From: Corynebacterium bovis DSM 20582 = CIP 54.80
Lineage (GTDB): Bacteria; Actinomycetota; Actinomycetes; Mycobacteriales; Mycobacteriaceae
DNA length: 64,000 bases
Assembly: GCF_030408615.1 (NCBI RefSeq)
Contig: NZ_CP047187.1
Coordinates: 682,001-746,000, forward strand
Direction: 5' to 3'
Shown here one piece after another: positions 1 to 7,411 of this stretch. The notes below the pieces were generated by a model. The model was not told the DNA's origin and did not search any database. It was given only the letters and a program-made list of their open reading frames with translations. The position numbers were made by a program, and so were the translations under genes. Position 1 is the stretch's first letter. Every line of letters starts with the position of its first letter.

Positions 1-224
1 TCGATGATCGGCGTGAGCTTGTCGGTGTCGTTCTTGCCCATCGCGAAGGTGATGGGTCCCCGGGACGTCGCGGCGGCGGGGTCGCCCGCAGGGGAGGCGG
101 TCTGCTCCGAGCAGGCGGCGAGTGCGGCCCCGGCGGCGACGGCGGTCACCGCGGCGGTGAGGGGGAGCAGCACCGTCCGACGGGGACGGCGTGACGACGG
201 TCGGGTGTGGGTGGTCCGTGTCAT
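1..224 (-). CDS. tusE: Sugar ABC transporter substrate-binding lipoprotein, N-terminal part (TusE-like)
   Basis: Only the first 74 codons are in the window; the gene runs off the left edge. The product starts MTRTTHTRPS, has an Arg-rich n-region, a hydrophobic stretch (about residues 18-36) and a lipobox LAAC with the lipidated Cys at residue 38. It is therefore an exported lipoprotein. The mature start (GPITFAMGKNDTDKLTPII) resembles family-1 sugar-binding proteins. The ATPase gene upstream on the same strand is of the MalK/UgpC class. In C. glutamicum the trehalose importer TusFGK2-E lies next to the lcpA region (recalled synteny), which suggests trehalose or maltose as substrate. Substrate is inferred; the lipoprotein class is clear. 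Start ATG is preceded by AGAAAGG. Confidence 0.75.
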   Translation of the reverse strand, partial: MTRTTHTRPSSRRPRRTVLLPLTAAVTAVAAGAALAACSEQTASPAGDPAAATSRGPITFAMGKNDTDKLTPII

Positions 225-411
225 GGCGGGACCTTTCTGTCGCTGATCTGTCGCTGTGTGTGTCCGGGCCCGGCCGCGCGGCCCGGGGTGGGCGGGCTCG
301 GCCTGACCTGCCGGGAACGCGCCGTGACCTGCCCGGACCGTGTGGCCCGGCGGGCCCGGGACGCTGCGCGCATCCGGAGGGGTGATGACCCGGGGGGGTG
401 ACCGCCGACTC

Positions 412-474
412 CAATGTGCTCCGACCACTATAAGGCCCTGATCGGGGGTGAGATGAAGAAACCGATCAATGTGC
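412..474 (-). promoter_or_regulatory. Probable promoter/operator region of the sugar-binding lipoprotein gene
   Basis: In the 341-base gap between the ATPase and lipoprotein genes, an AT-richer patch carries a minus-strand -10-like TATAGT (427-432). It is flanked by two direct copies of CAATGTGC (412-419 and 467-474; GCACATTG on the minus strand). This looks like a regulated internal promoter for the binding-protein gene, which is often expressed more than the ATPase. No convincing -35 was found. The rest of the gap (225-411, 475-565) shows only GC-rich sequence. Confidence 0.4.
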
Positions 475-565
475 AGCCCCCGTGCCTGCCCCCGCAGGGG
501 CGGCCCCGCGTCCCCCGGTGCGCCGTGCGGGGTGGGCCGTCCCCCCCTCAGCGCCCCCGCGCCGG

Positions 566-1681
566 TCAGCGCACGGTCGCGAGGCGGCGGCCGTCGCCGT
601 CGGCGGCGAACCAGTGGAGCGTGGCGTCGTCCCTGACCTCGACACCCACGGTGTCACCACGGCGGGGGAGGGCGTGCCCGGACTCGCGGACGATGAGCTC
701 GCCGACACCGGTCGTGGCGTGGACGTACGCGTCCGCGCCGAGCTCCTCGACGAGCGTGACGGTCGCGCGCAGGCCCCGGTCGGGGGAGTCGACGACGCGC
801 AGGTCCTCCGGGCGCACCCCGACGATCACGCCCGCACCGCCGGCACCGCCCGCACCCCCGGCACCGCCGGCACCGCCGCCGATCCATTCCCGCACGTCAC
901 CCGGCACGTCGGGCAGGCTGAGCCCGGCCACGGTCCCGTCGGCGGAGGGCAGCAGGTTCATCGCCGGCGACCCGATGAACCCGGCGACGAACGCGTTCGC
1001 CGGCTCGGCGTACAGCTCCCGCGGCGGCGCGACCTGCTGGAGCTCCCCGTCGCGCAGCACGGCCACGCGGTCGCCCATGGTCATGGCCTCGACCTGGTCG
1101 TGCGTGACGTACACGGTCGTCACGCCGAGTTCCTCCTGGAGGCGGATGATCTGCGCGCGGGTCTGTACGCGGAGTTTCGCGTCGAGGTTGGACAGCGGCT
1201 CGTCCATGAGGAAGACCTGCGGTTCGCGGACGATGGCCCGGCCCATGGCCACGCGCTGCCGCTGCCCGCCGGAGAGGTCCTTGGGCCGCCGGTCGAGGTG
1301 GTCGGTGAGGTCGAGCATCGCGGCGGCCCGTTCGACGCGCTCGGCGATCTCCTTCTTCGGGGTCTTCGCGATGGTGAGCGCGAAGCCCATGTTCTCCCGG
1401 ACGGACATGTGCGGGTAGAGGGCGTAGTCCTGGAACACCATGGCGATGTCCCGGTCCTTCGGTTCGGTGCCGGTGACGTCGCGTCCGCCGATGGAGAGGG
1501 TGCCGCCGGTGGTGGCCTCGAGCCCGGCGAGGGCGCGCAGGGTGGTGGACTTGCCGCACCCGGACGGCCCGACGAGCACGAGGAACTCGCCGTCGGGGAT
1601 GGTGAGGGACATGTCCGCCACGGTCGGGCGGTCGGCCCCGGGGTAGCGGATGGACACGTGGTCGAACACGACGTCAGCCAT
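566..1681 (-). CDS. tusK: Sugar ABC transporter ATP-binding protein (MalK/UgpC/MsiK family)
   Basis: 371-residue ATPase that would energise import by a sugar ABC permease in the cytoplasmic membrane. Walker A GPSGCGKST is at about 38-46, signature LSGGQ at 136-140, Walker B FLMDEP at 157-162, and the switch His lies in VTHD. The C-terminal regulatory OB-fold region typical of MalK follows (NLLPSADG onward). A Gly/Ala run (about residues 266-282) inserted there is unusual and GC-driven. The start is ATG 1681 and not the in-frame ATG 12 bases upstream, because a -10 TATGAT (1689-1694, minus) ends seven bases before it, implying a leaderless transcript. The binding lipoprotein gene lies downstream on the same strand. 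The trehalose assignment rests on recalled synteny with C. glutamicum; maltose is possible. Confidence 0.85.
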   Translation of the reverse strand: MADVVFDHVSIRYPGADRPTVADMSLTIPDGEFLVLVGPSGCGKSTTLRALAGLEATTGGTLSIGGRDVTGTEPKDRDIAMVFQDYALYPHMSVRENMGFALTIAKTPKKEIAERVERAAAMLDLTDHLDRRPKDLSGGQRQRVAMGRAIVREPQVFLMDEPLSNLDAKLRVQTRAQIIRLQEELGVTTVYVTHDQVEAMTMGDRVAVLRDGELQQVAPPRELYAEPANAFVAGFIGSPAMNLLPSADGTVAGLSLPDVPGDVREWIGGGAGGAGGAGGAGGAGVIVGVRPEDLRVVDSPDRGLRATVTLVEELGADAYVHATTGVGELIVRESGHALPRRGDTVGVEVRDDATLHWFAADGDGRRLATVR

Positions 1682-1688
1682 GCGCGGA

Positions 1689-1734
1689 ATCATACCGCAG
1701 CACGACCCGCCGGTCGGGGGGTTCGTCGTAGACT
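1689..1734. promoter_or_regulatory. Divergent -10 elements between the sugar ATPase and histidine kinase genes
   Basis: Minus strand: TATGAT at 1694-1689, seven bases before ATG 1681. Plus strand: TAGACT at 1729-1734, nine bases before ATG 1744. Both spacings fit transcription starting at or beside the start codon. Neither start has a Shine-Dalgarno sequence. No clear -35 hexamers were found. Confidence 0.55.
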
Positions 1735-1743
1735 GCGGAGTCG

Positions 1744-3135
1744 ATGACCCCCGTGAACTCCCCTGATCCGGTGTCGGGTTCGACGCCGCCCTCCCGCCCC
1801 GTGGCGCCCCGGACCTCCGGCCCCGCCGTGCCGTCCGACGCGCGGGGTGTGTCCGCGGGCCCGGCCCGTCAGAGTTCGAGCACCCGTCGGATCCTCCGGT
1901 ACGGCGCGCTCGGCGACCCGGATGTGCCGTGGTGGCGTGACCGGGGCCTGTGGATCCAGGCGGTGGTCCAGGTGCCGTTGTTCGTGACGTTCGGGTACGG
2001 GGTCAACGCGTCGATGTTCGAGCTGCCGGTGCTGGTGCGGAGTGTCGCGGTGGTGGGGTACATGATCGCGTTCGTCGGGCTGCTCGTGCAGCGGCGCCGC
2101 CCGCAGCTGGGCGTGGGGACGGTCGCGTTGGGGTTGATCCCGGTGCTCATCGGTGAGCCGGGGAATTACGTGCTCGCGTACGGGATCGTGTGCCGGGAGG
2201 CGTGGTTCATCGCCGCGTACATCGTGCAGGGTCGGCGGTGGTGGCTGGCGGCGCTGGTCACCGGGTCGTTGGCGGGTGTCGGCCTCACGTTGCCGGCGGC
2301 GTACGTGTTCTACCGGTCGTGGTCGACGCAGGACCTGTCGTTCCTGCTGATGGACTCGTTCTCCCGGAACGTGGCGATGCTCAGCGTCTACGGCCTCCTG
2401 GCGCTCGTGAGTATCGCCCTGTTCTGGCAGCTGGGGCTGCGGACCCGCCGCCGGAACGAGGAGGTGGCGACGTTGGAGGCCCGCGCGGAGCTCGCCGCGG
2501 CGACGGAGCGCAACCGGATCGCCCGGGAGATGCACGACATCGTCGCGCATTCGCTCACCGCGGTCATCGCCCAGGCGGACGGGGGCCGGTACATCGGCCG
2601 GAAGGACCCGGAGAAGGCCATCGCGGCGTTGGAGTCGATCAGTTCGACCGGCCGGGAGGCTCTGGGGCAGATGCGGGAGTTGCTCAGTGTGCTCCGGGAG
2701 GACGGGCCGCGGAGTGCGGACTCGGTCCCGGGGGTCGACGACGTCCCCCTCCTCGTCGCGGACGCCTGCCGCTCCGGGGCGGACGTCTCCCTGGAGTCCG
2801 TGGGGGCGGCGCGGCCGGTGCCGGTGGCGGTGGGGTTGACGGTGTACCGGTGTGTGCAGGAGGCGTTGACGAACGTGCTCAAGCACGCGGGGCCGACGCG
2901 CGCGTCGGTGGTGCTGGACTGGTCGACGCCGTCGTGGCTGCGGGTGCGGGTGGACAACGCGCCGGGGGAGGGCCTGGTGACGGGGCAGCCGGCGTTGTCC
3001 GACTCGGCCGGTCAGGGGCTCATCGGCGTGGCCGAGTGGGCGCGGATCCACGGTGGGCAGGCGCGGTGGGGGGCGTCGTCGGTGTACCCGGGCGGGTGGG
3101 TCGTGTGCGTCGCGGTCCCGGTGCCGAAGGGGTGA
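1744..3135 (+). CDS. Two-component sensor histidine kinase, HisKA_3 (NarL-partner) type
   Basis: 463-residue membrane kinase. After a Pro/Ser-rich cytoplasmic N-terminus, several hydrophobic segments span about residues 75-225 (for example VPLFVTFGYG, VGYMIAFVGLLV, LSVYGLLALVSIALFW). The dimerisation/phosphoacceptor box ERNRIAREMHDIVAHS follows with the likely phospho-His near residue 264. The C-terminal HATPase_c is recognisable by the N-box region (VYRCVQEALTNVLKHAG) and QGLIGV. There is no sizeable extracellular loop, so it probably senses a membrane-borne signal, as intramembrane-sensing kinases do. It is followed by a LuxR-type response regulator gene and a two-gene ABC exporter, a typical layout for antibiotic or envelope-stress sensing. 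The signal cannot be read from sequence. Confidence 0.85.
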   Translation: MTPVNSPDPVSGSTPPSRPVAPRTSGPAVPSDARGVSAGPARQSSSTRRILRYGALGDPDVPWWRDRGLWIQAVVQVPLFVTFGYGVNASMFELPVLVRSVAVVGYMIAFVGLLVQRRRPQLGVGTVALGLIPVLIGEPGNYVLAYGIVCREAWFIAAYIVQGRRWWLAALVTGSLAGVGLTLPAAYVFYRSWSTQDLSFLLMDSFSRNVAMLSVYGLLALVSIALFWQLGLRTRRRNEEVATLEARAELAAATERNRIAREMHDIVAHSLTAVIAQADGGRYIGRKDPEKAIAALESISSTGREALGQMRELLSVLREDGPRSADSVPGVDDVPLLVADACRSGADVSLESVGAARPVPVAVGLTVYRCVQEALTNVLKHAGPTRASVVLDWSTPSWLRVRVDNAPGEGLVTGQPALSDSAGQGLIGVAEWARIHGGQARWGASSVYPGGWVVCVAVPVPKG

Positions 3136-3328
3136 CCGGTGCGGCGTGCGGACTGCGACGGGCACGGCGTGCGGCGGGACGGCGGGACCGGTGCGGCGGT
3201 CGGCGGGACACGGGCGTGGAGGGGGTGCGATGCTGAGGGGGGGCGTCGTCCCCCCTCCCCGCCCCGGCCCCGGGCGGCCCCGGAGGACACGGCAACCGAT
3301 CCCGACCGAGAACCACGGAGGAGCAGCA

Positions 3329-4216
3329 GTGACACATCCCGCAGAGGCGTCGGCGGCCGGGCCCGCGCGCGTGACCGTGGGCCTGGCGGACGACCAGCAG
3401 CTCGTGCGCGCCGGGTTCGCGATGGTGATCGACTCGCAGGACGACATGACCGTGACCTGGCAGGCGCGGGACGGGCGCGAGGCGGTGGAGAACGCGCGGT
3501 CGGCCCCGGTGGACATCGTGCTCATGGATGTGCAGATGCCGGGGATGAACGGCATCGACGCGACCCGGGAGGTCGTCGCGTCCGGGGTGGTGGGGCCGGG
3601 CGGGGAGCCGACGCGCGTGGTCGTCCTCACGACCTTCGACAACGACGAGTACGTCCTCGGGTCCATCACCGCCGGGGCCAGCGGGTTCCTGCTCAAGGAC
3701 GCCGACCCGGAGGAGCTCATCGCCGCGGTGCGGACCGTCGGTGAGCAGGAGGCGGTCATCTCCCCGAAGGCCACGGCGAATCTGCTGCGTCGCATCCGGC
3801 AGATGGGTGCGGGTCCCGTCGGGGACGGGGTCGGTGGCCCGGTCGGTGGCCCGGTCCCCGGCGGGGTCGGGGGTGACGACGGAGCCGGTGCGGGTGCCGT
3901 CGCCGGGGTGGAGCCGGGGGAGGGGACGACGCCCACCTCCCCGCACCCCGACGTCACCCCGGCTGCGGACGACGACCTCGGGCTCGTCGACCCGCTCACC
4001 CCGCGCGAGCGGGAGATCCTCGTGCTCATGGCGCGGGGGCGGTCCAACCAGGAGATCGCCGCGGAGCTGTTCGTGTCCCTGCCGACGGTGAAGACGCACG
4101 TCGGGCGGGTGCTCGCGAAGACCGCGTCCCGGGACCGGGTGCACGCGGTGCTCTTCGCGGTGTGCCACGGCCTGGTGTCGCGGGACGGGCTGCTGGAGGA
4201 CACCGGCGGGCACTGA
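3329..4216 (+). CDS. LuxR/NarL-family response regulator
   Basis: 295-residue cytoplasmic DNA-binding regulator and expected partner of the preceding kinase. The receiver domain (about 14-140) has the acidic pocket LADDQQ, phospho-acceptor Asp67 in VLMDVQMPGMNG, the Thr in VVVLTTFDND and Lys in FLLKDAD. A Gly/Val/Pro-rich linker of about 50 residues (near 165-215) is longer than usual. The GerE/LuxR helix-turn-helix (TPREREILVLMARGRSNQEI, then LFVSLPTVKTHVGRVLAK) ends the protein. The GTG start at 3329 is chosen for its upstream GGAGGAGCAGCA. The 193-base gap after the kinase gene contains only GC-rich sequence. Likely targets are the adjacent ABC genes, which have an inverted repeat upstream. 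Confidence 0.88.
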   Translation: MTHPAEASAAGPARVTVGLADDQQLVRAGFAMVIDSQDDMTVTWQARDGREAVENARSAPVDIVLMDVQMPGMNGIDATREVVASGVVGPGGEPTRVVVLTTFDNDEYVLGSITAGASGFLLKDADPEELIAAVRTVGEQEAVISPKATANLLRRIRQMGAGPVGDGVGGPVGGPVPGGVGGDDGAGAGAVAGVEPGEGTTPTSPHPDVTPAADDDLGLVDPLTPREREILVLMARGRSNQEIAAELFVSLPTVKTHVGRVLAKTASRDRVHAVLFAVCHGLVSRDGLLEDTGGH

Positions 4217-4291
4217 CCCCGCCGGACGCCGCGTGGCACGGTGGTGCACCCGTCGCCGGTCCCGGCTCCCCGCCCCGCCCCGCGAAGTAGC

Positions 4292-4315
4292 ACGACCGCG
4301 TCATACCCAGGTCGT
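4292..4315. promoter_or_regulatory. Inverted repeat, candidate operator for the ABC exporter operon
   Basis: ACGACC-N12-GGTCGT lies 72 bases upstream of the ABC ATPase start, in an AT-richer patch of an otherwise GC-rich gap. NarL-type regulators bind inverted hexamer/heptamer pairs, and the response regulator gene is immediately upstream. Assignment to that regulator is inference. Confidence 0.4.
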
Positions 4316-4386
4316 AGTCGGGTGACGTGCGGGGATCGTCCTGCCGGCCGATGTGCACCCCCGCCACGATGGGGGAGAGTGGGGTC

Positions 4387-5370
4387 ATGATCACAGTCGA
4401 CAACCTCACCAAGAAATACGGGCGTACCAATGCGGTCGAGGGGCTGTCCTTCACCGTGCCGGACGCCACCGTGACCGGCTTCCTCGGCCCCAACGGGTCC
4501 GGCAAGTCCACGACCATGCGGTGCATCCTCGGCCTCGACCGCCCGACCGCGGGCGGCGCCACCGTCGACGGCGTCCCCTTCAGCAGCATCGAGGCCAAGC
4601 CCGCGGCCGTCGGCGCCCTCCTCGACGCCACGTGGTTCACCCCGGGCCGCAGCGGCCGCAGCCACCTGCGCGTCATCGCCCGCGGCGCGGGCATCAGCGA
4701 CGCCCGCGTCGACGAGTGCCTGGAGATCGTCGGCCTCACCTCCGCGGCGGGGAAGCACGCCGGCGGGTACTCCCTCGGCATGAAGCAGCGCCTCGGCCTC
4801 GCCGCCGCGCTCCTCGGAGACCCCCGCCACCTCATTCTCGACGAACCGGTCAACGGCCTCGACCCGGAGGGCGTGAGCTGGATGCGCTCCATGATCCGGC
4901 ACCTCGCCGGGGAGGGGCGGGCGGTGCTCGTGAGCTCCCACCTCCTCAGCGAGATGCAGCTCACCGCCGACCGGCTCGTCGTCATCGGCCGCGGCCGGCT
5001 CATCGGCGAGTACACGATGGACGAGTTCCTGTCCGGCGGCGCGCGCGTCGTCGTCGAGACCGCGGACACCGACCGCCTGGCCACGGCCCTGCGCGGGTCC
5101 GGCGCGGAGCTCACCGTGCGCGCCGACCGGCAGCCCCCGGAGCTGGTGGTGGCCGTGCCGGAGGGCGGCGACGAGGCGGAGGTCCGCGCGATGGTCGCGC
5201 ACACCGCCCTGCGGGAGGGCGTCGCCGTGACGGCCCTCCGCACGGAGAACGAGAACCTGGAGCAGCGCTTCCTCGCCGCGACGGCCGGGGCACAGGAGTA
5301 CCGCACGGCCAACCACACCGGCGCAGCCCCGTCCGCGCAGCTCACCGACGACACCCGGAAGGCGGTCTGA
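4387..5370 (+). CDS. ABC exporter ATP-binding protein (drug/bacitracin-type)
   Basis: 327-residue ATPase that pairs with the membrane protein encoded five bases downstream. Walker A GPNGSGKST is at about 35-43, signature YSLGMKQRLG near 128, Walker B LILDEP near 149, and the H-loop in VSSHLLSE. The single-domain layout with a C-terminal extension (about 215-327, ending HTGAAPSAQL...) is the CcmA/BcrA class, which exports lipids, antibiotics or peptides. The start is ATG 4387, preceded by GGGGGAGAGTGGGGTC; upstream in-frame ATGs would add an unrelated Cys/Met-rich stretch. The linked two-component system suggests inducible resistance or envelope detoxification; the substrate is unknown. Confidence 0.85.
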   Translation: MITVDNLTKKYGRTNAVEGLSFTVPDATVTGFLGPNGSGKSTTMRCILGLDRPTAGGATVDGVPFSSIEAKPAAVGALLDATWFTPGRSGRSHLRVIARGAGISDARVDECLEIVGLTSAAGKHAGGYSLGMKQRLGLAAALLGDPRHLILDEPVNGLDPEGVSWMRSMIRHLAGEGRAVLVSSHLLSEMQLTADRLVVIGRGRLIGEYTMDEFLSGGARVVVETADTDRLATALRGSGAELTVRADRQPPELVVAVPEGGDEAEVRAMVAHTALREGVAVTALRTENENLEQRFLAATAGAQEYRTANHTGAAPSAQLTDDTRKAV

Positions 5371-5374
5371 CACC

Positions 5375-6253
5375 GTGAACACGACACCCGCGCAGAACCA
5401 GACACCCGCGCAGAACCAGAACCCCACCCCCGCGCAGACCCCGGCGGCCCCCCGGGGCGGCCGGGCACCGCAGCGGTCGGCGTCGTCCCCGGCGGGCGGG
5501 GGCGTGGGCGCGGTCACCGGCCTCGGCCGGGCGCTGCGGTCCGAGACCCTGAAGATCCTCACCGTCCGCAGCACGATCGTGTACCTCATCCTCGCGGCGG
5601 GGGCGATGTTCGGGCCGATGGTGCTGGGCAGCCTGCTGTCCGACGGCGACATCGAGTCGTTCACGCTGAACGACCTGCTCATCGGCACGGGCATCGCCCA
5701 GGTCATCGTCGTGGCGTTCGGCGCGGCCGGGGCCGCGGGGGAGACCCGCAGCGGCATGGTCGCGCAGGCCTTCCTCACCGAGAGGTCCCGGTCGTTGTGG
5801 CTCATCGCCCGGATCATCGTCTCCGCGGTGGCGGCGGCCGTGATGTACCTCATCGGCGTGGTGCTGGCGTGGGCCGTCGTGCAGCTGGTCGGGCCCGGCC
5901 TCAGCGCCGACGGGGTGCGGCCGCTCGTCGGCGGGGTCATCGGCATCATGGCCTTCGCGGGCATCGGCGCGGGCATCGGCGCGCTGCTGCGCAACACCGT
6001 CGCCGCCGTGGCGGTCCCCGTGTGCTGGCTGTTCGTCCTGGAGTCGATGATCCTCATGGCCTCCAGCGCGTACGAGATGTTCCGGCCCGTCGCCGAGATC
6101 CTGCCCGGCGTGCGCGTCGGCGAGCTCAGCGGGAGCAGCACCGGCATGGTCACGGAGTACAGCCCGGTCGTGGACGCGCTGATCGTCATCGCGTGGCTCG
6201 TGGTCATCTGCGGCCTGGGGCTGTGGCGCAACCGGCGCGCCGACACGAAGTAG
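5375..6253 (+). CDS. ABC-2-type exporter membrane subunit
   Basis: 292-residue integral membrane protein, translated from GTG just after the ATPase stop. The first 40 residues are a hydrophilic low-complexity tail made of TPAQNQ-type repeats. Six hydrophobic segments follow from about residue 65: IVYLILAAGAMFG, IAQVIVVAFGAAGAAGET, IIVSAVAAAVMYLIGVVLAW, GVIGIMAFAGIGAGIGALL, VAAVAVPVCWLFVLESM, and ALIVIAWLVVICGLGLW. The order and the GETRSG loop match ABC-2 permeases of BcrB type. It forms the membrane channel for the ATPase before it. The repeated N-terminal tail is unusual and seems to be a local repeat expansion. Confidence 0.82.
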   Translation: MNTTPAQNQTPAQNQNPTPAQTPAAPRGGRAPQRSASSPAGGGVGAVTGLGRALRSETLKILTVRSTIVYLILAAGAMFGPMVLGSLLSDGDIESFTLNDLLIGTGIAQVIVVAFGAAGAAGETRSGMVAQAFLTERSRSLWLIARIIVSAVAAAVMYLIGVVLAWAVVQLVGPGLSADGVRPLVGGVIGIMAFAGIGAGIGALLRNTVAAVAVPVCWLFVLESMILMASSAYEMFRPVAEILPGVRVGELSGSSTGMVTEYSPVVDALIVIAWLVVICGLGLWRNRRADTK

Positions 6254-6292
6254 GCGCGGGGGGCGGGGCACACCCGCGGGGCGGGGGCCGGA

Positions 6293-6332
6293 CGCGCCGG
6301 ATGTGGGGGGAAGGTCGCGCCGGATGTGGGGG
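6293..6332. repeat. Short direct repeat downstream of the ABC permease gene
   Basis: Two identical copies of the 17-base CGCGCCGGATGTGGGGG (6293-6309 and 6316-6332) with a 23-base period. They lie 40 bases after the permease stop. The rest of the gap up to 6470 shows no recognisable signal. Confidence 0.6.
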
Positions 6333-6473
6333 CCGGGCGCGCGGAGGCATACACCCGTCACCCCTCCCATCGCCGCCCGTGTGGCGGCGTTGCAGGAGAG
6401 GGGAGCGGTCCCCGTGCACGCACCGGACGCCCCGGCCGGTGGACACACTCGGGTGGTGGAACGATCCCCCACT

Positions 6474-6494
6474 GGCTCCCGCCGACAGGGAGCC
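6474..6494 (+). other. Perfect hairpin in the leader of the CAP-protein gene
   Basis: GGCTCCC-N7-GGGAGCC forms a 7-bp perfect stem directly upstream of the ribosome-binding sequence AAGGAG (6497-6502). It could modulate translation or mRNA stability. No function is proven. Confidence 0.4.
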
Positions 6495-6511
6495 GCAAGG
6501 AGCTGGAACTC

Positions 6512-7138
6512 ATGTCCACGGTCATCCACCCCCTCACCCGAACTCTCACCCGCGGGCGCTCTCTCACCCGGAGCCGCACTAGTTCCCACGACCGGTCTCT
6601 CACCCGGAGCCGAGGCCGCGCGGGGTCCCGTTCCCTCGCACGCTCCGCCGGTGCACTGGTGCTGGTCGGGGTCTCGACGCTCGCCTCCGCCGCCACGGCC
6701 GCAGGGCCGGTCGCATCCGCTGAGCCGGTGTCCGCGGCCCCGGTGTCCTCGGTCTCACCGGCACTGTCGGTGGAGTTGTCGTCCGCGCCGGGCGGCGTCG
6801 CCACCGGCCTCACCGCGCAGGCCCTCGTGGTGGAGGTCAACGCGTGGCGGGCCGCGCACGGTCTGGCCCCCGTGACGTGGGACCCGGAGCTGGCGCGTGG
6901 ATCCCAGGAGTGGAGCGACCACATGGCCGCCACGTCCGACCTGCACCACGCCGAGGGCGGGTACGGCGGCGAGGTCCTCTACCTCACGTGGGGCCACGAC
7001 CCGGAGACGGCGGTCGCCGGCTGGATCAACTCCCCGGCGCACAACGACATCCTCCTGGGCGAGCGCTTCACCCGCATCGGCATCGGCATCGCGCGCAGCG
7101 CCGACGGCGCGGACTACGTCACGGGGCGGTTCAGCTGA
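6512..7138 (+). CDS. Secreted CAP/SCP-domain protein
   Basis: 208-residue exported protein. The Arg/Ser/Thr-rich n-region is long (about 48 residues) and carries repeats of SLTRSR. A hydrophobic core (SAGALVLVGVSTLASAATAA) follows and probable signal-peptidase cleavage is near ASA. The CAP domain runs from about residue 108: VNAWRAAHGLAPVTWDPELA, then SDHMAATSDLHHAEGGYGG, with WINSPAHNDIL and FTRIGIGIA. These are CAP motifs, with His residues that could bind metal. CAP proteins of actinobacteria are secreted and of uncertain biochemical role. The start is chosen by AAGGAG eight to ten bases upstream. It follows the ABC exporter but is probably its own transcript. Confidence 0.8.
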   Translation: MSTVIHPLTRTLTRGRSLTRSRTSSHDRSLTRSRGRAGSRSLARSAGALVLVGVSTLASAATAAGPVASAEPVSAAPVSSVSPALSVELSSAPGGVATGLTAQALVVEVNAWRAAHGLAPVTWDPELARGSQEWSDHMAATSDLHHAEGGYGGEVLYLTWGHDPETAVAGWINSPAHNDILLGERFTRIGIGIARSADGADYVTGRFS

Positions 7139-7411
7139 CGGGGGCTTCGGCGGGGTAGGGGCGAGCCTGTGAGTCAATGGCGCATGGTGTTCCATAGCGC
7201 GCCCGGCATACGGCAGAAGTCGGCCGACAAGTGCGCTTGGGATGCTGCGCGCGTCATGTCTTTTGCCTATCTGTAGCGCTACTAATGCAACCGAGGTAGT
7301 GTCGAGGATGTCCTACGGTGGACATCATGAAGCAATGAGCCATGACGGGAGCTGTTGTGGCTGACCATCCGGAATGTCCGGAGGTATTCGGGAAAGGGAT
7401 TCGGGAAGTAG
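7139..7411. other. Low-GC junction between core chromosome and restriction island
   Basis: This 273-base gap has clearly more A and T than the left-hand flank. It contains a perfect 10-bp palindrome GTAGCGCTAC (7273-7282) and a -10-like TAGTGT (7296-7301). Near the downstream gene it has purine-rich stretches GGGAAAGGG and GGGAAG. No tRNA remnant, integrase or terminal repeat could be seen, so how the island entered is unknown. Confidence 0.45.

Noticed and set aside
1690-6354. A 1554-codon open frame on the minus strand across the two-component and ABC genes
   Set aside because: It is antisense to five well-supported genes, and its translation is Arg/Pro/Ser-rich without motifs. At this GC content stop codons are rare in non-coding frames.
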